64,000 nucleotides of DNA from Epiperipatus broadwayi (Eukaryota; Onychophora; Udeonychophora; Euonychophora; Peripatidae): the NCBI GenBank assembly GCA_028023455.1, contig JAQFVV010012400.1:17727490-17791489 (forward strand), written 5' to 3'. Below, one piece after another: positions 19,989 through 30,919 of this stretch (positions within the stretch are counted from its first letter, which is position 1; each line of letters opens with the position of its first letter). Under the pieces are notes generated by a model. It saw only the letters and a program-made list of their open reading frames with translations. It was not told where the DNA came from and did no database searches. Position numbers and translations under genes: made by a program.

Positions 19989-22102
19989 TGTAACGATATA
20001 TAAATATGTCGTTACATTAATTTAAAATAAAAACTTAAAAGTTCGCAAATAAAAGTAAAAAAAAAGTAAACGCTAAAATTAAAATGTTTGTTAAGTGTAT
20101 ATACATTCGCACAGATGCCAAACTTTAAAAATATTTTTTTTTAAAAAAAAAACAACAAATAAATAAGTATTTGAACGTACTTTTTTATAAAAAAAAAAAA
20201 AGTACAAGATTTAAAAATAAAAACAGGTATTAATTAATTCTCGTAATCTGTAAATGGAAATGATTGTTTATGAATTATCGAAAACCAAACTGGCCCTTGG
20301 GCTCTTGTATAATTAAAATGATCTGATGAAAGATAGATAAGAAAATAAAAAGAAATTAGCTTGACCAATGGAAGCACTAAGCCTTGGCTCGGACCCTAAC
20401 GAAAGTGATGGATTAGTGACGTTTTGTTGATTGAATCCGTGTGGATAATATAAAAAGGGAAATACAGTTTTTTCTGACAGTTCCAGCGTTGTGTGTTTGA
20501 GAGATGCGGTAGGACGCACATACCACACTCTCTATTTAAAAAAGAAAAATGAAAAGACTGTGATACCTTGAACCAGCTATTGCCATCTCCAGAACATTAT
20601 CTTCCAATGGAGGCATCGCGGGAATTAAAAGCAGAAACCTGGACTCTTCTACCATAAGCTATATGAAATGAACAATTATTAAAATCAATTAAGAACTTTC
20701 GTCAAGTTTTACAAATTGATAAACAAGCCAACTTAAATGTTAAAACGGACTCTTATCTGACTTTTGTAAGTTTTTAAATCAAATTAATAATGTTTAATTT
20801 TATATGTTTTCCGATTGATAAACATCATTTCCATTTTTTTTTCTTATTGTAAAGATTATTTAAATGCATGAAATTTAAGTTGTTTATAGACGCTTGCATG
20901 GATTCGTTTGCGGTTAATTATATTTTGGTTTTCATATTTGATCAAAATATAGACATTCGATAAATAATGATACCGTACGGTATCTAAAAATGTATTTATT
21001 CGGATGTCTTTTAAGTTATTGGTGACAACGCAAGTATCTTATGGTGAATACTATTGGGTTACTTATAAATTTCCCTCTGCGATTGTCGGTATCAATAATT
21101 TTGTATTTTGATCGTTTATGTTTATTTTGAAATGTTTTTGACCGTGGAATCTATGTAATCGATCTATACCCAACATTTTTAAACAAATCTGTGCGAACGT
21201 ATTTAAATGTTAAATTTAAGTCGGGCGTGAATGGCTATATAGTTTTGTAAAGTTATATTAAGGGAGGGTAATCTTAGGTTATTCATTTCGTAGTTGAATT
21301 GGTTCAATGGATTGGATATATTTGTGTAATTGTAGATGTAGTATGAGGTCCGCTATGGGCAGGATTATAGATATACGCCACACACCCTCTGTTTGCCTAT
21401 GGATGGATTTGTAAGACGGCAAAGGACCGCAGTCCATTCCTATGGAGTTTTATGTTTATTGTTCTACTCGCCAACAGATGTCACATTCCTGTTGGTGGAG
21501 AGACAATGTCTTCTCTAATCTACTTACTGATCAGATGTACATTCCTGACAGTATAGTATTTTGTGTTGTCGTATCATGCTACATTGAATACATGAATGTA
21601 TCAGATGGATTGGCGCCAGTTTGATTGCGAAATTTGTTGCCTAAGGTTAAATCAGGGAAGAATATTTTCTTTTCAAATGCAGATCTATGTAGTCTATTCA
21701 TACTTGACTATCTTAAATAAAATATTAAACTCATTGAAACTTAGTTAAATGTAAAATTAAAAGTTAATATAAAATCTAAAATGTTGAATTTATTCCTCAA
21801 AATTTAAATGTTATTTTATATGTGCGTAAATAAATATTTTTATGTGTTAATTTCTGGCAGTGGCTTTTATTTATTTATATTTAAGATATAAATTAAGATA
21901 TAGATTTTTTATCTCTGCGTCTCCACTGAGCTAGTGACTTGGGCTAACGATCTGAATATTTAAATAAAGTGGAATCTTAACAGCGCGTATCTGCCTACTC
22001 TATAAATTTTTCTAGGTTTAAATGCCTAGACGACGCCTTGTAGAGCAGATATCGTAGTTTGCGGTTAGATTCGATCTTCACTTTCATTTCGATCGTTATA
22101 AT
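19989..22102 (+). mobile_element. Unit A: long solo-LTR-like element inserted in (TA)n
   Basis: It begins TGTAACGA at 19989 and ends CGTTATAAT at 22102, with (TA)n directly outside both ends. The first 28 bases form a terminal hairpin (TGTAACGA...TCGTTACA). It is 2114 bp with no protein. A clear TATAAAAAGG at 20449 supports an LTR (U3) reading. A second, inverted copy (unit B, 44961-47096) matches along nearly the whole length. Its ends resemble those of the 50.9-kb LTR retrotransposon (TGTGACGACC... and ...CCGTTATAAT). It could alternatively be a non-autonomous DNA element. No internal retroviral-type sequence is attached. Confidence 0.6.
20449..20458 (+). promoter_or_regulatory. TATA box inside unit A
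   Basis: TATAAAAAGG is a strong consensus TATA element. The homologous site in unit B is at 46641-46650 on the minus strand, so it is conserved between the two copies. This fits an LTR promoter starting transcription about 25-35 bases downstream. Confidence 0.6.
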
Positions 22103-22114
22103 ATATATATATAT

Positions 22115-23678
22115 TGTAAGAAATCAATTTGAAACACATGTAGATACATTGCATGACTGATTTAAATATTCATTCTTTCTAACCAAGTTCCCTCTATATT
22201 AATAAATAAGGTATGAGCAACTCTATTCTTGTTAATTATTGCCTTATGATATGTTAGGGTATTTTAAAATGTTTATTGTACAATCCTATGAGTCTTAATA
22301 TATGAATAATAATCAACAATTTCAATCTGTTGTCAAGGTGTCACCATACATTTCTAAAATATATGACTAAACTCTACTGAGGTTTATTAATAATTTTAAG
22401 ATTAAATCAATTTTAGCTAATGCATACATCACTTAACAACAAAGAAAACTATCTGTTATAATATGCTAAATGACTGTAAGTCTTACAATAAAATATTAAC
22501 CTATCAAATAGCAAATTTATTCAAATTACAACTTTATCACCACAGTTTTCCCAACTCAAACTGATACTGAATTAAAATATCCACATTTATTTTTTCAGCA
22601 ATCTTTAAAATTAATCTGGATTCAAAACATTTAATGTTATAATTAATTGATGATATTTTTGAGGTTTCAGAGCCATGTCTGAGATATTTGGAAATTAAAT
22701 TTGTATTTTTTGCCCTCTACTGAGAAATGTTGCTAACATGTTTTTTTTTTTCAGCTTTAAAATTCATGTATATTTATTTTCTAATATTTTAATTTCAAAA
22801 AATTCACAAGATATTATAAAAATCAAATAATCAGCATTTTAAAGTATCTGAAACCACACAATAATAACTAGTCATTGTATTGTATATTCAGTGATCTTGA
22901 ACTTTGTGAGATTACTTTGAGAAAATATTATGATGGTCTAAAAACTTGATTTATTTGAAAAGTTTGTGATTATTTTTGTATCTAATTGTGCAATAATTAT
23001 AGAAATCAAAAATATATATTATTACATATTCATTTTTTACAGAAATGTTTTATTTTAAAATATAAAAGAACATATTCTTCTGAATATTGTTACCATAGAG
23101 ATTACGGTTATTGGAAATAGTACTGTCTAGAAATAAAGCCACTCTGCACACTATTATAATATTATTATGATATCATAAAGATTACAAAAAGTTTTAAACT
23201 TTTGAAGCACAAATTGATAGGTTTTGTAGATATTAAAAATAATTCATTCAGATTTTTAAAACAAACATCAAACAAAAAAGTTTTCATTCATTTTGCAAAT
23301 TGAATCAGCTCCAGCTGAAATTTGATGATGTGACAGCATTTTGTTTTGATTAAAAACTAATTTTTAAAATAATTCTAAAAATCAAGTGTGATTTTTAAAA
23401 TTTTATTTAATTTCTAAACTAAAATATTTATTGAATGATGTCAAATTTATTATTCTGATGCTAGCAGAATGTTAGAGGGTTAATAACTCTTTTCATTTAC
23501 ACTTTATTCAATGCAACATATTGTTTTTACATTTAATTTTTTTTTCTTTTTACAATTTCAACTGTCTAGAAGTTTACATCAGAACTACAAAAATATTTAA
23601 ATATAATTACAGAGAAAAGCAATATTATAATTATAATTATATCTAAAAATATACATAATAATATACTATTAAATTACA
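22115..23678. mobile_element. TGTAA...TTACA unit between (TA)n and (CA)n tracts
   Basis: Starts TGTAAGAAATC directly after the (TA)n that ends unit A and stops at AAATTACA before (CA)n(TA)n. No coding content is visible in its 1.56 kb. It is listed as an element only because its ends and target context match the other (TA)n-flanked units; the interior is unrecognised. Confidence 0.35.
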
Positions 23679-23774
23679 CACACACACATACACACACACA
23701 CACATATATATATATATAATACACAAATCAATATATATATCAAAATACAGTACAATTTATATAAATTATATTCT

Positions 23775-23822
23775 TTTAGAAGTACTTTCGACTATACACT
23801 TTGTAGTCTTTATCAACTATAT
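23775..23822 (-). ncRNA. Hammerhead relic in left PLE arm
   Basis: Mirror of the motif at 24925-24972, in the 3' noncoding part of the GIY-YIG element: TTGATAA (consensus CTGANGA), stem II GACTA/TAGTC, GAAA, palindromic stem III AGTACT. Two core changes. Confidence 0.45.
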
Positions 23823-23873
23823 AACATTGAATAATCAAAACGAGACAACCCTTAACAATACCCATAGTTCAAT

Positions 23874-24476
23874 TCAGATTTCCCACAATTCTGTTATCTT
23901 AACATTTGATGACTGGCGATTCATTAACATTTGACGATTTCTTGAAATCAACATAGCCTCTTTTATTTTACGTTTATTATGACAACGTTCAATTTGAATA
24001 ATTTTCATATTTTTATAATCAAATTTAAATCCATATTGACAAGATTTATTATGATCAAATATAACAGATGATGAAGGTTTATTTACATCTGTTCCATATT
24101 GATTCTCTTTTTGAATTCTATTATATAAAAGCATATGTTCTTTTATTCTCTTCTCAAATGTACACTTAGATTCACCAATGTATTGTACGCTGCATCCACA
24201 TATCAATCTATATATAATAGAATTTTGATTAAAATTTGAATTTTGAATTTTAGAATTATTAAGCAATCTATTTATGTTATTTGTAGAGAAAAAAGCAATA
24301 TGACACAAACCATTATAAATTTTCCTAATAAACTTGACCTGCTCATCTGATATAAATGGCACTGAAATCCATTTCATTTTGATATTTTTATTTTTAATTT
24401 TATTATAGTGTTGATTTCTTTTAAATCCTTTAATAATATTAGCAATTGCATTTTTATAATAACCAATTTTCAACAA
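23874..24476 (-). CDS. PLE C-terminal fragment with GIY-YIG endonuclease, open for 200 codons
   Basis: A continuous minus-strand frame of 200 codons. The first 90 residues (F-I-R-K-I-Y etc.) correspond to the linker between reverse transcriptase and endonuclease. Residues ~85-165 read I-I-Y-R-L-I-C-G-C-S, then V-Q-Y-I-G-E-S-K-C-T (the GIY and YIG halves), K-R-I-K-E-H-M, and V-I-F-D-H-N-K-S near ~137-144. The catalytic arginine (K-R-I) and glutamate in the later E-A-M-L-I-S segment appear present. It ends at a stop just inside the left arm, leaving ~150 noncoding bases before the end of the element. The reverse transcriptase itself is missing, so this is a 5'-truncated copy rather than a working gene. 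It is extremely A/T-biased in codon use. Family assignment is confident; activity is not implied. Confidence 0.8.
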   Translation of the reverse strand: MLKIGYYKNAIANIIKGFKRNQHYNKIKNKNIKMKWISVPFISDEQVKFIRKIYNGLCHIAFFSTNNINRLLNNSKIQNSNFNQNSIIYRLICGCSVQYIGESKCTFEKRIKEHMLLYNRIQKENQYGTDVNKPSSSVIFDHNKSCQYGFKFDYKNMKIIQIERCHNKRKIKEAMLISRNRQMLMNRQSSNVKITELWEI

Positions 24477-24612
24477 GTCATTAACAAATAAATGTACATT
24501 TTAAATTTTATCACTAGAATATTTGCATAATTTTTCATTTCAAAATAAGAATGATTTCAATCCAGACAGCTTATGACACATAGGTACATTTGAGAAGAGA
24601 ATAAAAGAACAT

Positions 24613-24873
24613 ATGCTTTTATATAATAGAATTCAAAAAGAGAATCAATATGGAACAGATGTAAATAAACCTTCATCATCTGTTATATTTGATCATAATA
24701 AATCTTGTCAATATGGATTTAAATTTGATTATAAAAATATGAAAATTATTCAAATTGAACGTTGTCATAATAAACGTAAAATAAAAGAGGCTATGTTGAT
24801 TTCAAGAAATCGTCAAATGTTAATGAATCGCCAGTCATCAAATGTTAAGATAACAGAATTGTGGGAAATCTGA
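24613..24873 (+). pseudogene. Inverted duplicate of the PLE endonuclease C-terminus
   Basis: The 86 codons are residue-for-residue identical to the end of the minus-strand frame 23874-24476, starting at the M-L-L-Y segment and ending E-L-W-E-I. It lacks the Y-I-G motif and so encodes no complete domain. It exists because the right arm of the palindrome repeats the element's 3' end. Confidence 0.85.
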
Positions 24874-24924
24874 ATTGAACTATGGGTATTGTTAAGGGTT
24901 GTCTCGTTTTGATTATTCAACATT

Positions 24925-24972
24925 ATATAGTTGATAAAGACTACAAAGTGTATAGTCGAAAGTACTTCTAAA
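24925..24972 (+). ncRNA. Hammerhead relic in right PLE arm
   Basis: TTGATAA at 24931-24937, then stem II GACTA (loop CAAAGTGTA) TAGTC, GAAA, and self-complementary AGTACT followed by T. C3 and G8 are altered, so it should be inactive. It places an HHR fold in the same element as the PLE endonuclease. Confidence 0.45.
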
Positions 24973-25036
24973 AGAATATAATTTATATAAATTGTACTGT
25001 ATTTTGATATATATATTGATTTGTGTATTACATATA

Positions 25037-25076
25037 TTGTGAAACGAATACAGATATCAAACTTTATTTATTACAC

Positions 25077-25116
<40 letters not shown>
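25037..25116. repeat. Short TGTGAA...TTACA piece and (TA)n tract
   Basis: A 38-bp TGTGAAACG...TTATTACA segment is followed by a broken (TA)n tract to about 25116, then TGTGG. Confidence 0.6.
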
Positions 25117-25831
25117 GTGGATATTTTGAAGAAAATGTGTTGAAAAATAAAAATGCACCTATACTAATGAAAAAAATATGTAGATTACTGCTTATTAATT
25201 TTCAATAAAAGTCAATGGCAAATAGATCAATTTACTGAAGAGATAAATAAAATAAATACAAATATATAAATTTACAATAAAAAAGAAAATAGAATAGTAT
25301 AGCATATTTAGATATATTAATTATTAAATCATATATTAACGGTAAGCATTATATAAAATCATTTTTATACAAGAAATGAAATATAAATAATAATATCATA
25401 AATTGATATTCAAACACAGCTAAAAAATATAAAATCAATAGTATAAATTTTAAAGTATATAAAGCTAAAAATTATTGTTCAAATTTAGAATACAAAAACA
25501 AATAAATTTAATAATAAATGAATAAAAAAATAATAATTTCCCAACAAAGATTGTAAAACATAATATCAAAATCAATAGAAAAAGAAAATAAGTAATATTA
25601 AAAATATAAAAAAGTGTAAAAAAATCAAGAATAAATATATATAGGATAAAAACATAATAATAATATAACAAGAATTGTAAATAAGATTATAGCTATGTTA
25701 AATAAAAAAACATAAAAAAATAATATATTTTAAAATTAAAAAGGTAAATTATCATTGATATATTAGGTAATATATATATAAAATAGTAATGAAAATATTA
25801 AAACTGCATAAATAGAGTTTATGAGAAAAAA

Positions 25832-26104
25832 ATGCAAAAAAAAAAAAATCACTTAAATAATATTAAAAGCAATAACACAGGTGAAATGAAAAATTCAATT
25901 AATATAAGATTGAAGCAACATAAATGGGATAAAAGCTCTTATGTATATATAAGTATAATAAAAACAAGTCATAAATTTAAAAAAGTTAGTATAAAATTAA
26001 AGTGCTATATAAATAATAAAAGTGAAAAAAATACAAAAAGAATATTAATTTTAAAAAATAATCCAAGTTTAAATAAAGATTTTACGTATAAAAACCTTTA
26101 TTAA
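25832..26104 (+). pseudogene. Very AT-rich PLE endonuclease relic
   Basis: An open frame of 90 codons. Residues ~16-30 read N-T-G-E-M-K-N-S-I-N-I-R-L-K-Q-H, close to the I-G-E-T-x-R-x-I-x-x-R-L-K-E-H segment of GIY-YIG endonucleases. The end reads I-L-K-N-N-P-S-L-N-K-D, close to the I-x-x-N-N-P-S-L-N-R-D tail that many PLEs have. The Y-I-G itself is gone and the composition is dominated by Lys/Asn/Ile. The flanks 25120-25830 and 26105-26700 are equally AT-rich and show no other motif. I read it as an old, mutation-saturated PLE copy of a lineage different from the one at 23.9 kb. Chance is still possible given the base composition. Confidence 0.45.
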
Positions 26105-27392
26105 TTTAATAAAATAATAATAATATAAATTGATGGTATTAATAAAATTAAATAAGTAATTAGAAAGAAATAGTTACAAAAAGTAAATACAGAGAGAGAT
26201 ATAATATGCAGTAAAAGAATTTTTTAAAATTTAAAAGTTTATAATAGTTTGGCAGCGAAAGTATTTGATTGAAGAATATAAATTTATATTAATTTAAACA
26301 ATTATTTTATAGAATATAAAAATAAAGAAATAGAAAATTAAAAAATAATACAAATTTGGCCATATAAATATAGGATATATAAATGTAAATAATTAATATT
26401 AAGTAAAATAAAAGAACATAAATTTTCAGATCAAATATAATTATAGAAGAATATGTAATATTGTTGTAATTAAAATAAGAATTATACAATTTTTAGATAT
26501 GATTATAATATCATTTTTATGTAATCCCGTGTATTCAAATATATTTGTAGCTCTGACAAAAACTGATGGACAAATGAAACTGTAAGTAGAGAAAATAAAA
26601 TTAAATGTAGAAACAATTTGTTGCATTGAATAAAATGTAAATGAAAAGAGTTTATTAATTATATTAATTAATAAAAACAATGCGCAGAAAATTAAGATGA
26701 GGAAGGAAGAATATTAAAAATTAAGAATAAAACATCTCTAATAGGTTCATTTCAAAATAAATAATATATTTTCAGTATATTTCACAGAGAAATATTGAAA
26801 GAGAAAAAGTACTCACCAGATTAGTCATTTGAGATTCATGAAATATCACATGACTCTATCATATGATTTCATCTTACTCACATCAGCATAATATTTTTGC
26901 ACTTCTGTGTCACCTATTATATGCTTTAGTAACTAATAGATGACAAGTGATATTGTTGGATAAAAATTTATTAAATAATAGAATTTGACATCTATTACTT
27001 ACTAAATCTTGCCATAGGTGGCATAGAGATATGAAGAAAAAGTTATGCTAAGTAAGGTTCATGTGAGATTTTTTTCTATATTGCTTCATCCTTTAGCTAA
27101 AAACATCTAGATTCTTATTTACTAAACAATGTTTAAATATCTGAAAGAGGTGGCTGTGGATGATCTACTTGCAAAAAGTTCTAAACCTTCTTGAAATTCT
27201 CATCTATACCTGAAAAAAATGCCTAAGTTCACTCAAATTGGAACTCAAGGTCAAGGGCATAACACTGCTATTATCTTTTTATTGACTTGGAGTATATTGC
27301 TTCAATCCTCAAAGAATCACATATATATTATTTTTCATTGTTATCGATATTGGAATTGCCTAAGTAATGACTGATTTTAATGATATATATAT
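26105..27392. other. AT-rich spacer, no gene seen
   Basis: The two minus-strand frames at 26307-26680 have no recognisable motif. No repeats stand out. Confidence 0.5.
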
Positions 27393-29390
27393 TGTAATGG
27401 AACCTATAATTCGGAGCCTTACTTGGATGCTCCAAATGTAATGGAACTTAAGGTAGCCCATGTTTGGGCAAGCCAAATGTAATGGATCGTACTTGCTACA
27501 TTCCATTTAAATTGAAGAAAGACAAAATTATCCCGGTTATATAAATAATGTAATGGAAACTATATGGTAGCTCATAATTAAGCAAGTTAAATATAATGGA
27601 ATGTATATGAGGTATTCCATTTATATTAAAGAATGAAGAAAAACAAACTTGTTCCAATTATATTTTAATAAATTGTTTAAATTGCCCTCCCAGCTAGCTT
27701 TATATAAAACAAATCTAAAATCATACTAATCAATGAGATCTTTCATTATAATTTATCTTTTAGGTTGATGTGACTAACTAATCAAATATATATATCAAAA
27801 ATAAAGGGACTTTTATTAAATTCAAATATACACATCTACTATATAAATTTATGTACCTCTAAATATGTGTATGAATAAAAATATATGTAAGTGACCTACA
27901 AACCAAGTAATAAATGAAATAAGAAATTATCTTTTATTAAGTCGTAAATTTAATTAATTTACTAATAACTTTGGCATTAAGAAAATAAGAATAATATAGT
28001 ATCGATCTTTAAATAATTACAAAGGCATTATTTATAAAAATAAATAGCACATCTTTATTTTATGTTATCGTTTGACTTTAAATAATATTAATGTTTCAAT
28101 ATTAATATAAACAATAAATATATAAAGACATATTTCTGCCTAATAGTTATAATATAAAGATAATAATTAATATATAGTACCTCAACTTATAAATTATATT
28201 TTCAGATTTTAAAATTATTTAAATATTTATCTTAAACATCATCTGTTATACGTTTAATGTTATAATAGAACAAGACGCTTAAATTGATCATTCACAAACG
28301 TTACATTTTACAATGAAAAATAAAATAAACAAAAAAAAAAATATATCAATCTCAAAAATGTATATCCACACATCACTCATATATATATAAAATTATTAAA
28401 TACCTTTTTAAAAGTTCACTTAGTTAATTGTCCTTTTAAGAATTAATTTAGTCCATGAGTTTTTTCATCTGTATATTTTATTATTTTATTTTTAGAATGC
28501 ATTCTATTAAAAGAACGACGAAACGATTTCATTAAAGAAGATTATTAATTCTTGAATATATGCATATTTTATTAAAATGTTAAATCCAGTACATCAATTA
28601 CAATTACTTCCAGATTAGAATTAAATTGACGATAATACATTTAAGATAGCTATACCAGCTTTTAATTCCAGACGCGATGAAATTTATACGTTGAAATTTT
28701 TAGTTGTTCCATTGAAAAATTGCTTTAGAATATATGAAAGCGATGATGATGATGCAGCCCTAGCTGCGATATATCCTTATTACCCCGTCATAATTTATAT
28801 GTTTATTACAAAATATATATACGTTACTTCAGTATTTTAAAAAAAATGGTAAACTTTAAAGAAATAAAATGTAATAAAATTCTATCCTTCAGTTGTTTGT
28901 TCTATATCCCATTTTTAATAAGCAATAATCCTAATAATGGCTTCCTTATTATTGTCGCGTGGTTTCATGCCAGCAGATGCTATTTTAAAACTCATGTTAT
29001 ATATATATGTTCTCTTTTACAACAATTAACATCAAAATAAAAATAAAATATCAAGTATACATATAAAAAGTATCAAATCGAAAATTTAACATCTTTTAAA
29101 ATATACATAAATAATTATTTATTACATTTAGTAATCATTGCAAATAAAATACTTTTTTTTTTAATCAACAATTTATATGTCCTTATTTATTTCAATAATT
29201 AAATATTTATAATGATGTACTATCAATATATATAAATAAAATAATAACTTCAAATAATAACTATATTTAATAAACATAAAAGAAAAATTTAAATATTTCA
29301 TATGTAAACTTCAACTTAAAGAGATTTTTTTTTTTAATAACAAATAACAAATTTTTAAAATATAAATATCGACCTATTGATATTTACAAT
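27393..29390 (+). mobile_element. TGTAA...TTACAAT unit between (TA)n tracts, with periodic 5' motifs
   Basis: Begins TGTAATGGAACC after (TA)n at 27393 and ends TTTACAAT at 29390 before (TA)n. Its first 220 bases repeat TGTAATGG(A) at 27393, about 27438, about 27477 and about 27549, with a decayed copy near 27592. Two of the intervals carry hairpins (GGAGC...GCTCC and GCCCA...TGGGC). No protein is seen. It may be a solo LTR with U3 subrepeats; this is inference from the ends only. Confidence 0.4.
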
Positions 29391-29497
29391 ATATATATAA
29401 ACTTAAGAGCATGCTATAACTCTAAACAAGCTTTTATTTTTTTATTATGATAAATGCTACTACAAGAGAAGGCATTCAAATCATCTTTATCTTAGAT

Positions 29498-29556
29498 TGT
29501 CCCCATCCCCAGACCGGTTTCGACCTATGGGTCTCTTCAGTGAGGAGTTGGGACAC
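29498..29556 (-). ncRNA. Hammerhead ribozyme, monomer 1
   Basis: Minus strand, 5' to 3': stem I TGTCCC...CTCCTCA, CTGAAGA (plus 29534-29540), stem II GACC-CATA-GGTC, GAAA, stem III ACCGGT (self-complementary), C at the cleavage position, then TGGGGATGGGGACA closing stem I. All core bases are present. Stem III is only a palindrome, so efficient cleavage would need two copies pairing (double hammerhead), which the tandem arrangement supplies. Confidence 0.82.
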
Positions 29557-29921
29557 TAGATTCAAAAAAACCAACTCAAGCTAAGCATTTATCTAAAATA
29601 TATTTCTCAAGAAGAAGATCTAAACCTTTAGACATCTGCATGTCTTTAAAGTCAGCTCTCCAACTGAAAAAATTATATGGGCCTGAACTTAATTCAGATA
29701 CTCCATATATTAATAGGCTTAGCCATTTAATTTAGCCAAAGCCCCAACAGCAAAATAATAATAGTAATAATAAAAAGTCAGATGTCACATGACTTATATA
29801 TAGCTTGCATTTACCAATATGTAAACTTAAGAGCATGCTATAACTCTAAACAAGCTTTTATTTTTTTATTATGATAAATGCTACTACAAGAGAAGGCATT
29901 CAAATCATCTTTATCTTAGAT

Positions 29922-29980
29922 TGTCCCCATCCCCAGACCGGTTTCGACCTATGGGTCTCTTCAGTGAGGAGTTGGGACAC
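29922..29980 (-). ncRNA. Hammerhead ribozyme, monomer 2
   Basis: Same sequence and fold as monomer 1; core intact. Confidence 0.82.
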
Positions 29981-30342
29981 TAGATTCAAAAAACCAACTC
30001 AAGCTAAGCATTTATCTAAAATATATTTCTCAAGAAGAAGATCTAAACCTTTAGACATCTGCATGTCTTTAAAGTCAGCTCTCCAACTGAAAAAATTATA
30101 TGGGCCTGAACTTAATTCAGATACTCCATATATTAATAGGCTTAGCCATTTAATTTAGCCAAAGCCCCAACAGCAAAATAATAATAGTAATAATAAAAAG
30201 TCAGATGTCACATGACTTATATATAGCTTGCATTTACCAATATGTAAACTTAAGAGCATGCTATAACTCTAAACAAGCTTTTTTTTTTATTATGATAAAT
30301 GCTACTACAAGAGAAGGCATTCAAATCATCTTTATCTTAGAT

Positions 30343-30401
30343 TGTCCCCATCCCCAGACCGGTTTCGACCTATGGGTCTCTTCAGTGAGGAGTTGGGACA
30401 C
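30343..30401 (-). ncRNA. Hammerhead ribozyme, monomer 3
   Basis: Same sequence and fold as monomers 1 and 2; core intact. Confidence 0.82.
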
Positions 30402-30765
30402 TAGATTCAAAAAACCAACTCAAGCTAAGCATTTATCTAAAATATATTTCTCAAGAAGAAGATCTAAACCTTTAGACATCTGCATGTTTTTAAAGTCAGC
30501 TCTCCAACTGAAAAAAATTATATGGGCCTGAACTTAATTCAGATACTCCATATATTAATTGGCTTAGCCATTTAATTTAGCCAAAGCCCCAACAGCAAAA
30601 TAATAATAGTAATAATAAAAAGTCAGATGTCACATGACATATATAAGCTTGCATTTACCAATATGTAAACTTAAGAGCATACTATAACTCTAAACAAGCT
30701 TTTATTTTTTTATTATGATAAATGCTATTACAAGAAAAGGCATTCAAATCATCTTTATCTTAGAT

Positions 30766-30812
30766 TGTCCCCATCCCCAGACATGTTTTGACCTATGGGT
30801 CTCTTTAGTGAG
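30766..30812 (-). ncRNA. Decayed hammerhead, partial monomer 4
   Basis: Core is CTAAAGA and CAAA instead of CTGAAGA and GAAA, and stem I is cut by the inversion junction. Stem III has changed from ACCGGT to ACATGT, still a palindrome. Confidence 0.6.
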
Positions 30813-30860
30813 AAATATATTTTAGATAAATGCTTAGCTTGAGTTGGTTTTTTGAATCTA

Positions 30861-30919
30861 GTGTCCCAACTCCTCACTGAAGAGACCCATAGGTCGTAAC
30901 TGGTCTGGGGATGGGGACA
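30861..30919 (+). ncRNA. Hammerhead in the inverted copy, GAAA box damaged
   Basis: CTGAAGA and stem II GACC/GGTC are intact. The GAAA box is GTAA and stem III is ACTGGT, so the palindrome is lost too. Probably inactive. Confidence 0.65.

Larger units (their letters stand above)
23718..25029. mobile_element. Penelope-like element palindrome: two 446-bp inverted arms around 420 bp
   Basis: Left arm 23718-24163 and right arm 24584-25029 are equal in length and their 86-codon translations are identical, so the copies are very young relative to neighbours. The middle (24164-24583) continues the minus-strand PLE ORF and then its upstream part. The element sits between (TA)n tracts. This is the typical result of a 5'-truncated PLE carrying an inverted partial copy. 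Confidence 0.85.

Noticed and set aside
20313-20528. Similar short frames in units A (minus) and B (46569-46784, plus) as a conserved protein
   Set aside because: Similarity follows from DNA similarity of the two copies, the N-termini differ, and the frames run opposite to the TATA-defined transcription direction.
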